Positions 36,513 through 45,802 of a stretch of 64,000 nucleotides of DNA are shown piece by piece. Position 1 is the first letter of the stretch; the number at the start of each line of letters is the position of its first letter. The notes beneath the pieces were generated by a model. That model searched no databases. It was not told the DNA's origin and was given only the letters and a program-made list of their open reading frames with translations. This DNA comes from an uncultured Clostridia bacterium (GTDB lineage Bacteria; Bacillota; Clostridia; Peptostreptococcales; Anaerovoracaceae): contig CAMYVY010000011.1 in NCBI GenBank assembly GCA_947302715.1, positions 18,578-82,577 on the forward strand. Reading direction: 5' to 3'. Made by a program: the position numbers and the translations under genes.

Positions 36513-38411
36513 ATGAACAAGAAACAACGAAAGAATTTAATACGTATCATCGCTTCGGCGGTTTTGATGATTGTACTGCACTTTGTTCCTGCAGAGGGAT
36601 GGGTGCGGTTTTTGCTATACATGATTCCTTATCTTTTGGTCGGCTACGATATTCTGATCAAAGCAGGCAAAGGCATCAAAAACAGGCAGCCGCTCGATGA
36701 GTGTCTGCTCATGGTGATAGCAACGCTCGGAGCGATAGTGATCGCGCTCATAGATACCGGCGACTACGTGGAAGCAGTCGCGGTAATGCTGTTCTATCAG
36801 ATCGGAGAATGGTTCCAGAGCTACGCCATCGGACGAAGCCGCAAGAACATAAGCGAGCTCATGGATATTAGGCCTGACTATGCAAATGTTCGGGCCGAAG
36901 ACGGAAGCCTGGAGCGAGTCGACCCCGATGAAGTCGAAGTTGGGACAATCATAGTCTGCCAACCGGGAGAGAAGATTCCAATCGACGGCGTTGTTGTCAG
37001 TGGCCATTCGAGCCTGGATACCGCAGCGCTTACCGGAGAGAGCAAACCACGAACAGCGTCGGAGGGTGACGAGGTTATAAGCGGTTGCATCAATATGACA
37101 GGTGTTTTGGAAATCCAGACAACCAGGGAATTCGGCGAATCCACAGCATCAAAGATCTTGGACATGGTCGAGAACGCGAGCTCCAGAAAGTCGAAGTCCG
37201 AGGACTTCATCAGCAGATTCGCCAGAATCTATACACCGGTAGTCGTAGCGTGTGCGGTCGTCCTGGCGCTCGTTCCGCCGATTGTCGGCATGATGCTTGG
37301 AAGTGACGCGAACTGGAGTACCTGGATTTACAGGGCTTTGATCTTCCTGGTAATCAGCTGCCCATGTGCGCTGGTAATCAGTATTCCGCTTAGCTTCTTT
37401 GGCGGCATCGGTGGTGCCAGCAGGGCGGGAGTTCTGGTTAAAGGGTCCAACTATTTGGAGATGCTCTCGAATACCGATACGCTCGTTTGTGATAAGACGG
37501 GGACGCTGACCGAGGGCGTATTCAGGGTAGTTAATATCGAGCCTAATGATCCCAAAATATTGGAATATGCGGCGCTCGCCGAGAGCGCGTCGTCTCATCC
37601 GATAGCGAAGAGCATCGTCGACGAATATGACGGAGAGCTAAAGCCAGCATCCAGAGTTTCGGAACTCGAGGAGATTGCCGGAAAGGGAATTATCGCGACT
37701 ATAGATGGGCAAAAGGTCGCAGTCGGAAACAAGAAACTCATTTCCTCGGTTGTAACGACGCCGAGCGAATTACTGGACGCTGATTCCAACGAGGCTAGCA
37801 CTGTGGTCTACGTTGCAATAGATGGCAAGTACGCAGGAAAAATCCTGATCTCTGATGTCATTAAACCAACGGCAAAGGCAGCAATATCTGACCTCAAGGC
37901 CTGCGGTGTTAACAGAGTGATAATGCTGACCGGTGATCAAAAGAGTGTTGCCGAGCAAGTTGCGTCGGACCTTGGGATTACCGAAGTGCATAGTGAACTT
38001 CTGCCGGGCGACAAAGTCGGAATTGTGGAGACTTTGTTGGAGAAGAGGCCGGACGGCGACAAGGGCGCTCTTGCCTTTGTTGGTGACGGAGTTAACGATG
38101 CGCCGGTGCTTGCGAGAGCGGATATAGGAATCGCGATGGGAGCAATGGGGTCGGATGCTGCGATAGAAGCCGCCGATGTGGTTTTGATGGATGATGATCC
38201 AATTAAAATAGCGAAGGCAATTCGTATTTCTCGTAAGTGCCTTCGCATAGTTAAAGAAAATATTTGGTTCGCCATAGGCGTAAAGGTGATTTGCCTAATT
38301 CTTGGAGCGCTTGGAATTGCAAACATGTGGCTTGCAATCTTTGCTGACGTGGGAGTCATGGTGATTGCTGTATTGAATGCACTCCGTGCGCTGTTCGTGA
38401 AGAATGTATAG
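36513..38411 (+). CDS. P1B-type heavy-metal-translocating ATPase (Zn/Cd/Co type)
   Basis: Exports divalent or soft metal ions across the membrane. Visible in order: TM region, TGES (ALTGESKPR, near 172), membrane metal motif CPC in SCPCALVIS near 283, phosphorylation motif DKTGTLTEG near 326, the HP motif SSHPIAKSI, and hinge GDGVNDAPVLARADIG near 524. The C-terminal membrane helices contain KVICLILGALG, whose conserved Lys and the downstream D in FADVGVMV resemble the ZntA group. No N-terminal metal-binding domain; the separate HMA protein upstream may substitute. 632 aa. Convergent with argG three bases away. Confidence 0.92.
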   Translation: MNKKQRKNLIRIIASAVLMIVLHFVPAEGWVRFLLYMIPYLLVGYDILIKAGKGIKNRQPLDECLLMVIATLGAIVIALIDTGDYVEAVAVMLFYQIGEWFQSYAIGRSRKNISELMDIRPDYANVRAEDGSLERVDPDEVEVGTIIVCQPGEKIPIDGVVVSGHSSLDTAALTGESKPRTASEGDEVISGCINMTGVLEIQTTREFGESTASKILDMVENASSRKSKSEDFISRFARIYTPVVVACAVVLALVPPIVGMMLGSDANWSTWIYRALIFLVISCPCALVISIPLSFFGGIGGASRAGVLVKGSNYLEMLSNTDTLVCDKTGTLTEGVFRVVNIEPNDPKILEYAALAESASSHPIAKSIVDEYDGELKPASRVSELEEIAGKGIIATIDGQKVAVGNKKLISSVVTTPSELLDADSNEASTVVYVAIDGKYAGKILISDVIKPTAKAAISDLKACGVNRVIMLTGDQKSVAEQVASDLGITEVHSELLPGDKVGIVETLLEKRPDGDKGALAFVGDGVNDAPVLARADIGIAMGAMGSDAAIEAADVVLMDDDPIKIAKAIRISRKCLRIVKENIWFAIGVKVICLILGALGIANMWLAIFADVGVMVIAVLNALRALFVKNV

Positions 38412-38414
38412 GCT

Positions 38415-39704
38415 TTAATCGTGCCAAGCCTTGTAGTCCGCAGGCAGTGCTTCCGGTATATTTTCCTTGATGTGATCCTTGATGGCGCGGTGCTTGCCGT
38501 CCAGAACGGCTTTAACCTGAATTGGAAGTCCGTATAGGTTGATGAATCCCTCGGCGTCCTTTTGATTGTAGGTGCTCTCACCAAACGATGCAAGGTCGGC
38601 ATCGAAGAGCGAGTATGGGCTTACTACTCCGCAGTTAATGATATTACCCTTATAGAGTTTAAGCTTAACCGTTCCTGTGACCGATTCCTGCGTCTTGTCG
38701 ACGAAGGCGTCCAACGCTTCTCTTAGTGGGGTGAACCACTGACCGTTATAAACCAGTTCGGCGTACGTTACGGCGAACTTTTCTTTTTCGTGGGCAGTCA
38801 TTTTATCGAGGGTAATGCTCTCTAAAATCTTGTGTGCCTTGTAGAGAATTGTTCCTCCTGGGGTTTCGTAGATTCCGCGGCTCTTCATTCCAACAAGACG
38901 GTTTTCAACGATGTCCAAAATGCCGATTCCGTTCTTGCCGCCGACTTCGTTAAGAGCGTAGATCAAATCTTTGACCGACATCTTTTCGCCGTTAAGTGCG
39001 ACGGGAATGCCCTTCTCGAAGTCAATCGTAATCTCTGTCGGTTCGTCCGGTGCTTGCATTGGGGATACGCCCATTTCCAGGAAGCCTTCCTTGTTGTATT
39101 GAGGTTCGTTGGCGGTATCCTCCAGGTCGAGACCCTCGTGGGATAGATGCCACAGATTTTTATCCTTGGAATAGTTAGTCTCTCGACTTATTTTAAGAGG
39201 AACATTGTGCGCCTCGGCGTAGTCTATTTCGTCTTCTCTGGATTTTAGCTCCCACTCACGCCAGGGTGCGATAATCTTCATATCAGGAGCAAAGTGCTTG
39301 ATGCCGAGTTCGAAACGTACCTGATCGTTGCCTTTCCCGGTACATCCATGAACGATGGCGTCAACACCTTCATCCAATGCAACTTTTACGAGGGCCTTGG
39401 CTATGCATGGTCTTGCAGTGCTTGTCCCCAATAAATAATCTTCATAAATGGCACCGGCTTTTAGGGTGGGAATTATGTAATTATTAACATAATCGTCCTG
39501 TAAGTCCAATGCATAAAACTTTGAAGCGCCGGATCTTATGGCTTTTTCCTCCAATCCGTCCAGTTCGTCTCCTTGCCCGACATCGCCTGATACGGCGATA
39601 ATCTCGCAGTTGTTGTAATTTTCTTTGAGCCATGGAATCATAACAGATGTATCCAGGCCTCCGGAATATGCCAGCACAACCTTTTTGATGTCTTCCTTCT
39701 GCAT
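38415..39704 (-). CDS. argG: Argininosuccinate synthase
   Basis: Condenses citrulline and aspartate with ATP. The N-terminal PP-motif is [18 protein letters not shown] (residues 9-26); [13 protein letters not shown] is the citrulline/aspartate-binding segment and [12 protein letters not shown] and GRPxxx-type segments follow. The frame is open up to 39779, but the ATG at 39704, eight bases after AAAGGAGGA, gives the usual 429-residue protein. argH is not adjacent, so the pathway is split. A candidate ARG box lies 55-72 bases upstream of the start. Confidence 0.93.
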   Translation of the reverse strand: MQKEDIKKVVLAYSGGLDTSVMIPWLKENYNNCEIIAVSGDVGQGDELDGLEEKAIRSGASKFYALDLQDDYVNNYIIPTLKAGAIYEDYLLGTSTARPCIAKALVKVALDEGVDAIVHGCTGKGNDQVRFELGIKHFAPDMKIIAPWREWELKSREDEIDYAEAHNVPLKISRETNYSKDKNLWHLSHEGLDLEDTANEPQYNKEGFLEMGVSPMQAPDEPTEITIDFEKGIPVALNGEKMSVKDLIYALNEVGGKNGIGILDIVENRLVGMKSRGIYETPGGTILYKAHKILESITLDKMTAHEKEKFAVTYAELVYNGQWFTPLREALDAFVDKTQESVTGTVKLKLYKGNIINCGVVSPYSLFDADLASFGESTYNQKDAEGFINLYGLPIQVKAVLDGKHRAIKDHIKENIPEALPADYKAWHD

Positions 39705-39758
39705 AACCACGTCCTCCTTTCCTATAGTTTTGTTATTGATAAAATCAAAATAAATCTG

Positions 39759-39776
39759 TCTGAAATAATATTCAAA
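39759..39776 (-). promoter_or_regulatory. Candidate ArgR/AhrC operator (ARG box) upstream of argG
   Basis: The 18-mer TCTGAAATAATATTCAAA (as read on the plus strand) matches the ARG-box pattern TNTGAATWWWWATTCANW with one mismatch in the left half (A for T). Its position upstream of argG is appropriate; no footprint-type evidence. Confidence 0.45.
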
Positions 39777-39897
39777 CACGTGAATAACTATACATCAAAT
39801 AAAAAAGGCTGTCAAGGAAAATCAGAAATATATGTCATGTGAAGCATGTATAAATTAGATTTATTTGCGTATATATCCCACTACAGTAACACATCCA

Positions 39898-39906
39898 TGG
39901 TATAAT
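39898..39906 (+). promoter_or_regulatory. Extended -10 promoter for the PepE-like gene
   Basis: TGGTATAAT is an extended -10 element; no good -35 is present. It lies 67 bases before the ATG of the next gene. Confidence 0.45.
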
Positions 39907-39972
39907 GCAAAAGATAAGGTTAAATTTTAAATAGGAGTTATTTAGGTTATTTAGCGAGAGAACTTTTACATT

Positions 39973-40674
39973 ATGGGTAGGATTGCAGCTATAGCAGGTG
40001 GTAACCTGAAATCTACAGAAGCGCTTAATAGATACGCTCTTAGTATGACATCCAAGGACAAACCAAATGTCCTTTTTGTTCCGACTGCGAGTAGGGACGA
40101 TCAGAAATACATCAAGGAATTTAAAGATGCGTTCACGGCTCTTAATTCAGAGGTTAAGACTTTAGAACTTGTGCGCGGAAGCTATACGGACTCCGAAATC
40201 GATAAGCTCCTCGCTTGGTCTGACCTCATTTATGTTGGTGGCGGAAATGCCGTATATATGATGAATCATTGGAGAAGTCTTGGCTTCAGCGAGAAGCTTA
40301 AAAAGGTTTTTGCGAGCGATGATGCAGTTCTAAGCGGAAATGGGGCCGGTTGCTCTTGTTGGTTCAGTTGTGGATATAGCAACAGTCAATATAATGATGG
40401 CGGAACGGATTGGCAATATATCTGGGCGGACAATCTTCTCGACCTGCAGCACAATGCGGTTTGCCCCCATTACAATGATGAGGACCGTGCGAACTTTGAT
40501 AGAAGACTTTTGGAAAAGGAAATTCCGGGATTCGGATTAGAGGACAATGTTGCTTTGATACAGGTTGGTGAGCATACGGAGTTCATTGCAAGCCATCCAA
40601 AAGCAAGGGCGTTCTACCTGATTTATTTGAACAGTCAGTTGCTTAAAAAGGAAATTGAGCTAAAGTATATATAG
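39973..40674 (+). CDS. Peptidase E-like (S51 family) protein lacking the catalytic Ser
   Basis: Class-I glutamine-amidotransferase-like fold of the S51 dipeptidase family. FVPTASRDDQKYIKEF, IYVGGGNAVYMMNHW, and AVCPHYNDEDRANFDRRL fit family members, including the His of the catalytic region. The nucleophile elbow, normally G-x-S-A-G, reads SGNGAGCSCWF (residues about 121-131): Gly replaces the serine, although cysteines lie close by. The protein may be inactive, use another nucleophile, or have a binding role. The ATG lies after a long gap; ribosome site is weak (GCGAGAGAAC). Confidence 0.75.
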   Translation: MGRIAAIAGGNLKSTEALNRYALSMTSKDKPNVLFVPTASRDDQKYIKEFKDAFTALNSEVKTLELVRGSYTDSEIDKLLAWSDLIYVGGGNAVYMMNHWRSLGFSEKLKKVFASDDAVLSGNGAGCSCWFSCGYSNSQYNDGGTDWQYIWADNLLDLQHNAVCPHYNDEDRANFDRRLLEKEIPGFGLEDNVALIQVGEHTEFIASHPKARAFYLIYLNSQLLKKEIELKYI

Positions 40675-40720
40675 AAGTATATATAAAAGCACGAAATATA
40701 ACAGCGATAAACCGCGATAA

Positions 40721-40757
40721 ACTACAAGGGCCACTCATTATGAGTGGCCTTCGTAGT
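40721..40757. terminator. Long hairpin after the PepE-like gene
   Basis: ACTACAAGGGCCACTCA pairs with TGAGTGGCCTTCGTAGT around TTA, with two mismatches. No U-tract follows; it lies between convergent genes and probably marks 3' ends. Confidence 0.55.
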
Positions 40758-40908
40758 GCGATGTTTATGTTTTTAAGAAAGAACGTTCAAAAGGAGTAGT
40801 TTCTGTCTCTTTTGATGTTTTAAGTATAGCGCCTGAATGTGTTGGTTCTGTTAAGAACAGTTATAATTCAGGTGCAATTTGCAAGAACAACTCCTTGATG
40901 TGTACTGC

Positions 40909-41352
40909 TTATACGATGATTTTTGAAAAGTTCGTGCCGCTTATAATATAGGGGTTTGTGGTGCCCGAAAGGGCTTCCTTATCTGCCTGAGTGCAAAATT
41001 CCACTAAGCGGAGACTTGGCTCCTTCCCATCATCTCGAGTTTTGCTTAATGTACCCTTTGATGTATCGTACCAGATGTCCCAGCGCTGAAAGGACTCGGC
41101 ATCAGCAAAAATATCTATATAGGGACCGTGAAAACTGATGTCAAACCAGTCGGTTCCAAAGGAGTACGCACTGCATTCGAGTACGTCGTCCTTGAAACGA
41201 CATTCCCTCGCAAAGAGTAAGCCGCTCGCAGGGTCTCGACCAATCTTCACTAAAACTTTGTTGGGAACTATAAACCAGGCACCTCCTTGGTTGATAGAGT
41301 CGAGCATCTCCCGCCTAAGCATTTCGTTTCCTTCAGTCTTATCTTTGTTCAT
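40909..41352 (-). CDS. Hypothetical protein, 147 aa
   Basis: I do not recognise a family. The sequence is soluble, without signal peptide or membrane helix, and alternates charged and aromatic residues (GGAWFIVPNKVLVKIG, FGTDWFDISFHG, FQRWDIWYD), suggesting a small alpha/beta fold. GAGAGGATT precedes the ATG at 41352; a second possible start is the ATG at 41322 after AAGGAAACG. It is divergent from a lipoprotein gene and overlaps no other credible gene. Confidence 0.6.
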   Translation of the reverse strand: MNKDKTEGNEMLRREMLDSINQGGAWFIVPNKVLVKIGRDPASGLLFARECRFKDDVLECSAYSFGTDWFDISFHGPYIDIFADAESFQRWDIWYDTSKGTLSKTRDDGKEPSLRLVEFCTQADKEALSGTTNPYIISGTNFSKIIV

Positions 41353-41469
41353 TTTATTAATCCTCTCAACTTGAAACTTAATTATCGATATTATATCATC
41401 AATGATATCAACTTCAACTTTGGGAACCTGAATTCGGAAAAAACGCGTCTACTTAAAAGGAGAGATGGA

Positions 41470-42639
41470 ATGAAAAGAATATTGTTGATTGTACTACTTG
41501 CGGTTTCGATGGTTTTTACAGCTGCTTGTGGTAACGAGAAGAATGAAACAGTGGACACTGCGACCGAAGAAGAAGGTCAAGATGAAGCGCAGGAGCCGGA
41601 GGATACTTCTGCGGAAACATTGGAGGATGAAGCCCCGGAAACGGAGAAGACTGAATGGGGTAGTGATGAATTCGGTTATATTACTCTGTCTTCGGATTGG
41701 CATAAGTTTATAACATCGGATGTATCCGCGGAGCAGAATGCCAATATGCTTCAGTGGCAGTCGAGCGACTTGAAGAAAATAGTGACACTTAGCTCCGGAA
41801 ACAATTCTCCGGAAGATATCATTTTGGGAATCGCGTCATCTGAGGAACCGGATACCTATGCTGTAGATTTATATGGTGAAGAAGATGAAGATTATCAATT
41901 GGGTTATTTCGGTAAGTGGTACGAAGATGAAGATCTGTGGCTTCTCATATATTCTTTGAAAACAGACTACTCCGATAAAACATATTACTATTCATTTGAA
42001 GGTACCGGGTACGAGAATGAAGATGACTTCTTGATGGAAGCGCATGAAACATTCTTTACACACTCCGAATTTAAGAAGACATCTCTCTATCGTGGAATGT
42101 TTGAAACTGATTTGTCGGATACAGATTCAGATTCCGGTTCAATTGCCAATAGCGGAGCGATTGATACAAGTAATTACAAAGTAGGGGATAAGTACCCCAT
42201 ATATGACTTTATTACAGATGACCTGATTATTGAAGTGACAATTCCTGAGGGTTTCACGCTTGATCCGGAATATTGTACCAAGGACATTATGCTTCTAGAC
42301 AAGGACGGCACATACGCGAGCATCTGGATAGATGGATATACGGATTTAGATGTCGAAGACTATCTCAAAGAAGGACACCTTGATGATGCAATATATGGGA
42401 GCTATTCAAATGTTTCAGCAGAAATGATTGAGGAATACAGTTTAAGCAATGGCTTTAAGGTTTATGTTTTAGAGATAAAGTATCGTGATGAGGAATATGA
42501 CTTGGATATTCACAGATATAATATAAGCGTTCAGAAGTCTGAGGATGTAGGAGTGTCTATTTCTTTGTTTGACGATGAATTAGAGGAGCTTGGGTTCAAG
42601 TCAGTCAGAGAATTGTTGGATGTGCTGTTTGTTGAATGA
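41470..42639 (+). CDS. Lipoprotein of unknown function, 389 aa
   Basis: Signal peptide with lipobox FTAACG and a ~40-residue Glu/Thr-rich linker (EEEGQDEAQEPEDTSAETLEDE). Two possibly related extracytoplasmic segments follow: one starting near GYITLSSDWHKF, the other near YKVGDKYPIYDFITDDLIIEVTIPEGFTL. Highly acidic overall. The frame is open further upstream, but ATG 41470 follows AAAAGGAGAG and begins the signal peptide. It is followed by a terminator hairpin. No function can be named; likely surface-exposed. Confidence 0.8.
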   Translation: MKRILLIVLLAVSMVFTAACGNEKNETVDTATEEEGQDEAQEPEDTSAETLEDEAPETEKTEWGSDEFGYITLSSDWHKFITSDVSAEQNANMLQWQSSDLKKIVTLSSGNNSPEDIILGIASSEEPDTYAVDLYGEEDEDYQLGYFGKWYEDEDLWLLIYSLKTDYSDKTYYYSFEGTGYENEDDFLMEAHETFFTHSEFKKTSLYRGMFETDLSDTDSDSGSIANSGAIDTSNYKVGDKYPIYDFITDDLIIEVTIPEGFTLDPEYCTKDIMLLDKDGTYASIWIDGYTDLDVEDYLKEGHLDDAIYGSYSNVSAEMIEEYSLSNGFKVYVLEIKYRDEEYDLDIHRYNISVQKSEDVGVSISLFDDELEELGFKSVRELLDVLFVE

Positions 42640-42698
42640 GGAATGACCGTAGGTTTTCATTGTTAATGAATAGAAAATGTGAATAGTTATATCGAACG

Positions 42699-42727
42699 AG
42701 GCGGAGGATTCATTCCTCCGTCTTTCT
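42699..42727 (+). terminator. Intrinsic terminator after the lipoprotein gene
   Basis: AGGCGGAGGA and TCCTCCGTCT (one G-T pair) enclose TTCAT, followed by TTCTATT. A nearly identical stem occurs at 49332-49355 beside another lipoprotein gene. Confidence 0.75.
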
Positions 42728-42845
42728 ATTATGCTTTGTGCTCTGAAGAATACGAGGATATTTAATTTAGGAGCTGCAAAAAATATTGAACACTTTACTC
42801 TTTATAATCGTTATATAATTAGAGAGTAATTTGGAAAGGGAAAGC

Positions 42846-43355
42846 ATGCTTGAACAACTTTACGAAAAACTCTATATTGAAATACTCCGTTGGTGCACCA
42901 AGCTGTGTGGAGACAGTCATACTGCAGAGGAACTGGTTCACGAAGCGTTTTTGCGGGCAATGTCCAATGAGGAAACTCTGCTAAATCTGAATTTCAGGAA
43001 GCAGAGAGCATGGATGTATCGTACAACCAGGAATCTCTTTCTTGACCGACTGAAGAAGATGAAGAGGGAGTATCTGTATTCCTTTAGTGCCGATAATGGC
43101 GAAGAAAGAATCCTCGATGATGCTCTCGGCAAGGATTATCAAAATGGCCTGGAGGAGGAAATGGATGAGGGAAGTATCATCATGGAGATGATACTCTCGA
43201 GACTTCCGGAGCAGGAGCGAACCTTCTTCGTGATGCGGTATTTGATGGGATATAGTTCCAAGGAACTCGGAGAATTGTTTGCTCTGCCGGCAGGCACAGT
43301 TAGATCAAAACTGCACAGCGCGAGAAAAATGCTAAGAGACGAATTAAAAAAATAG
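42846..43355 (+). CDS. ECF-type RNA polymerase sigma factor (1)
   Basis: Region 2 is visible as EELVHEAFLRAMSN and RKQRAWMYRTTRNLFLDRLKK; region 4 as RLPEQERTFFVMRYLMGYSSKELGELF and the helix-turn-helix PAGTVRSKLHSARKMLRDEL. Length 169 aa is normal. I prefer the ATG at 42846 after GGAAAGGGAAAGC over a TTG at 42831. There is no anti-sigma gene directly beside it; the following gene encodes a large soluble protein with repeating hydrophobic pattern, which may be its partner or target. Confidence 0.9.
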   Translation: MLEQLYEKLYIEILRWCTKLCGDSHTAEELVHEAFLRAMSNEETLLNLNFRKQRAWMYRTTRNLFLDRLKKMKREYLYSFSADNGEERILDDALGKDYQNGLEEEMDEGSIIMEMILSRLPEQERTFFVMRYLMGYSSKELGELFALPAGTVRSKLHSARKMLRDELKK

Positions 43356-43392
43356 ATAGTTTAGGGACGAAAGATATAGGAGGACAATAAAA

Positions 43393-44673
43393 ATGGCAAA
43401 GGGTGGAATGATGATTGTAAATGCTGACCTTTTGGATGCACGAAGAATAAACGAGGATAATTATAAGGATTATACAAGGATAATAATTAACTCAGACTTG
43501 GTTCTTTCCACAAGGAGAGCTAATGATGCAATGGCTGGCCTTCCATTGATTATGAATTGTGATAGGGTAATCGAACTTCCCGATGAATGCGAATATTCGC
43601 TGCTCCCGATTAATGGTGATTACAGAATAAGTGGGGATGTATCTGCCAAACCAAATACGATACTCAAGGTTGATGGTGACTTGGTAATTGAACCCAACGC
43701 AGATGGGGCATTGAATAACTTCTCGCACATTTTGGTTGATGGTAATCTGGTTTGTCCAAGCAAGCTGATGGGCGAGCTTCACAACCTCGTGGTATCCGGA
43801 GAAACATATACTTATACCGGGGACTGTGACATCAAAATAACCGAAGCAAAGCTAAAGGTTGATAGAATCTTTGTTCTAAGAGCAAAACCCAATACCATAT
43901 ACTTGGCCGAGAAGGCAGTCTTTATAACTGAGCCGGATATAGATGTTAAGAGCCTCGTGGAAAAAGGCGTGAGATTTTTGACGAAGGAGATATTCGTTAG
44001 AGATGAATATGTAGAGGCAAGTATAGATTTGGTCGGAGAGGAAACAAAGCTCTCGGTGATTCAGGAGGATATGCCATTTTTAGTGGGTAGCCTATCCTTG
44101 GATGAGAGATTTATCGAGACGACTGATGGATATGCCTATATAAATGGAGATTTCATAATAAAAAGGGAAAGTGCGCATCTGCTTCCTAAAATAAAAAAGG
44201 TAGTTGTAAAGGGAACTGTGAAGTTGGCCAAATCACTTGAGAGTGAATTCTCGAAACTGGATGTAACATATGACAACATTAAATTGAAAAAGGGAAGAGA
44301 TATAGTGGGACAAGTTAAAGTGAGGATTGATAAGGCGCTTCTGGATGCTTCACCGGATGGTATATCTGTCACAGGAGTTACTGCGGTTACCCTCAGCAAG
44401 GATATTACGCCTGAGGAGATTATAGAGAAATTGGACTTCACCGGAATCGCAAAGATAAAATGTACCGAAGAGCAGGAAGCGGCAGTTGCTGCGGTGAGTG
44501 AAGGCGTGGCCAAGATTGGAAATTCAAGTCTTATGAATGAAGGCATGGATGAAGAAAATGGCTTTGGCGTCAAAGACGCTCTGGGAGAGGTATTCGGTGG
44601 AAGTGGCCCCATGGATATCATCAAAGGGTTTCTTGGTTCAAAAATTATAAACGCCGATGAATATGTGCTGTAG
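43393..44673 (+). CDS. Hypothetical beta-strand-rich repeat protein, 426 aa
   Basis: No family recognised. There is no signal peptide or clear membrane helix. The N-terminal two thirds show short repeating strands with a pattern of (hydrophobic)-N-x-D-(hydrophobic), for example IIINSDLVL, LLPINGDYRI, LKVDGDLVI, ILVDGNLV, AYINGDFII; this resembles a beta-helix or bactofilin-like stack. The C-terminus is helical and Gly/Glu-rich. It starts 37 bases after the ECF sigma gene with AGGAGGACAAT before the ATG, so the two are probably co-transcribed. Confidence 0.65.
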   Translation: MAKGGMMIVNADLLDARRINEDNYKDYTRIIINSDLVLSTRRANDAMAGLPLIMNCDRVIELPDECEYSLLPINGDYRISGDVSAKPNTILKVDGDLVIEPNADGALNNFSHILVDGNLVCPSKLMGELHNLVVSGETYTYTGDCDIKITEAKLKVDRIFVLRAKPNTIYLAEKAVFITEPDIDVKSLVEKGVRFLTKEIFVRDEYVEASIDLVGEETKLSVIQEDMPFLVGSLSLDERFIETTDGYAYINGDFIIKRESAHLLPKIKKVVVKGTVKLAKSLESEFSKLDVTYDNIKLKKGRDIVGQVKVRIDKALLDASPDGISVTGVTAVTLSKDITPEEIIEKLDFTGIAKIKCTEEQEAAVAAVSEGVAKIGNSSLMNEGMDEENGFGVKDALGEVFGGSGPMDIIKGFLGSKIINADEYVL

Positions 44674-44847
44674 TAATATGGCTACATATTCTATGGAAGT
44701 TTGTTATAATTCGAAGGCGGTCACATGCATGTAAGTATTGCTATACTTCCTTGTTGGCAAAGCGAAAAGCCTCAATTAATAATGATATATAAGGAGATTT
44801 TAGGATAGGGGAATATTTAGTTTAACCTACATTTGCGAGGAACAAGA

Positions 44848-45720
44848 ATGGGAAAAAGAACTGTGATAGTGCTAAACTTGGTTATGCTGCTTGTTTTGTG
44901 CGGGTGCGCAGGGACAAAATCTTCTGCCAACTACGAACTTGCGGAAATTCATCCTGTAGTCGGCAGACAGGGTGTATGTACGGAAGGAAGAACCTATTGG
45001 GTAAGCGGATCCGGTACCCTTGCAAAATACGACAGCAACTGGAACCTCCTGGCGGAAAACACAGAACCCTTTGAAGGATACACCTTGGAAGTTAATCATA
45101 TTGGCGACATCGATGTATACAACAATGAGCTCTACCTGGGAGTGGAGTATTTTATGGACGGGGAAGGGAAGAACATACAGGTGGCAATCTATGACGGAGA
45201 CACACTGGAACTAAAAAGAGTCTTTCCTTTTCGTCCGGATACCGGGCAGCTGGAGTGCAGTGGAATCGCGGTTGACCCCGATTCTCGAACAGTATATATG
45301 ACATCGTGGATTGATGACGAATCCAGTGAGTATCTCTATATGTATGATCTTGATACAGGAGATTATACAGGAAAAGTAAAGATGGAGCCCAGTCCCAAAT
45401 GGCTGCAAGGAATAGCCTATTACGATGGGAACCTATATGTAACGAGTGATGACGGAGATGCGGACGAGCATTCGCCAGATCACATGTACAGGGTAGATGT
45501 TTCAAAAAGCAGGGAGACAGGGAAGGTCAGCCTGGAAAAAACCTTTGATGATGTAACCAGGCAGGGAGAGATTGAAGGACTTACCTTTGATAAGGAGACC
45601 GGGCAGCTCATCTTGCTGTATAACAGAGGGGCAAGAATTGTTGCCGGAATGCCATCGGGTTTCTATGAAGGATATAGCGAAGAAATACACGAGGTGTTTG
45701 TATATGATATTGTCAAATAA
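44848..45720 (+). CDS. Lipoprotein with beta-propeller-like domain
   Basis: Signal peptide with lipobox LVLCGC, then a ~270-residue extracytoplasmic domain with recurring strand motifs (YWVSGSGTLAKYDSNWNLL, VAIYDGDTLELKRVF, YLYMYDLDTGDYTGKVK, GNLYVTSDDGD, LTFDKETGQLILLYN), typical of a beta-propeller. No enzymatic motif visible. The ATG at 44848 after GCGAGGAAC starts the signal peptide. The 3' end overlaps the start of a truncated small gene. Confidence 0.75.
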   Translation: MGKRTVIVLNLVMLLVLCGCAGTKSSANYELAEIHPVVGRQGVCTEGRTYWVSGSGTLAKYDSNWNLLAENTEPFEGYTLEVNHIGDIDVYNNELYLGVEYFMDGEGKNIQVAIYDGDTLELKRVFPFRPDTGQLECSGIAVDPDSRTVYMTSWIDDESSEYLYMYDLDTGDYTGKVKMEPSPKWLQGIAYYDGNLYVTSDDGDADEHSPDHMYRVDVSKSRETGKVSLEKTFDDVTRQGEIEGLTFDKETGQLILLYNRGARIVAGMPSGFYEGYSEEIHEVFVYDIVK

Positions 45721-45802
45721 AACTGCGCGTATTAAGAAAAAGAGGACTATATTAATTCTAGTTGTTCTTATATTTACGACAGTTTTGGCTTGCTTTGTGT
45801 GA
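45704..45802 (+). pseudogene. 5' fragment of a membrane or secreted protein gene, cut by mobile DNA
   Basis: ATG at 45704 has a good ribosome site (GAGGTG, 7-base spacing) and overlaps the end of the lipoprotein gene, as co-translated genes do. It encodes a basic head (NKTARIKKKR) followed by a hydrophobic helix (TILILVVLIFTTVLACF) and then stops exactly where sequence related to an integrase gene begins. I infer that insertion and decay of a mobile element removed the rest of the gene. Confidence 0.55.
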
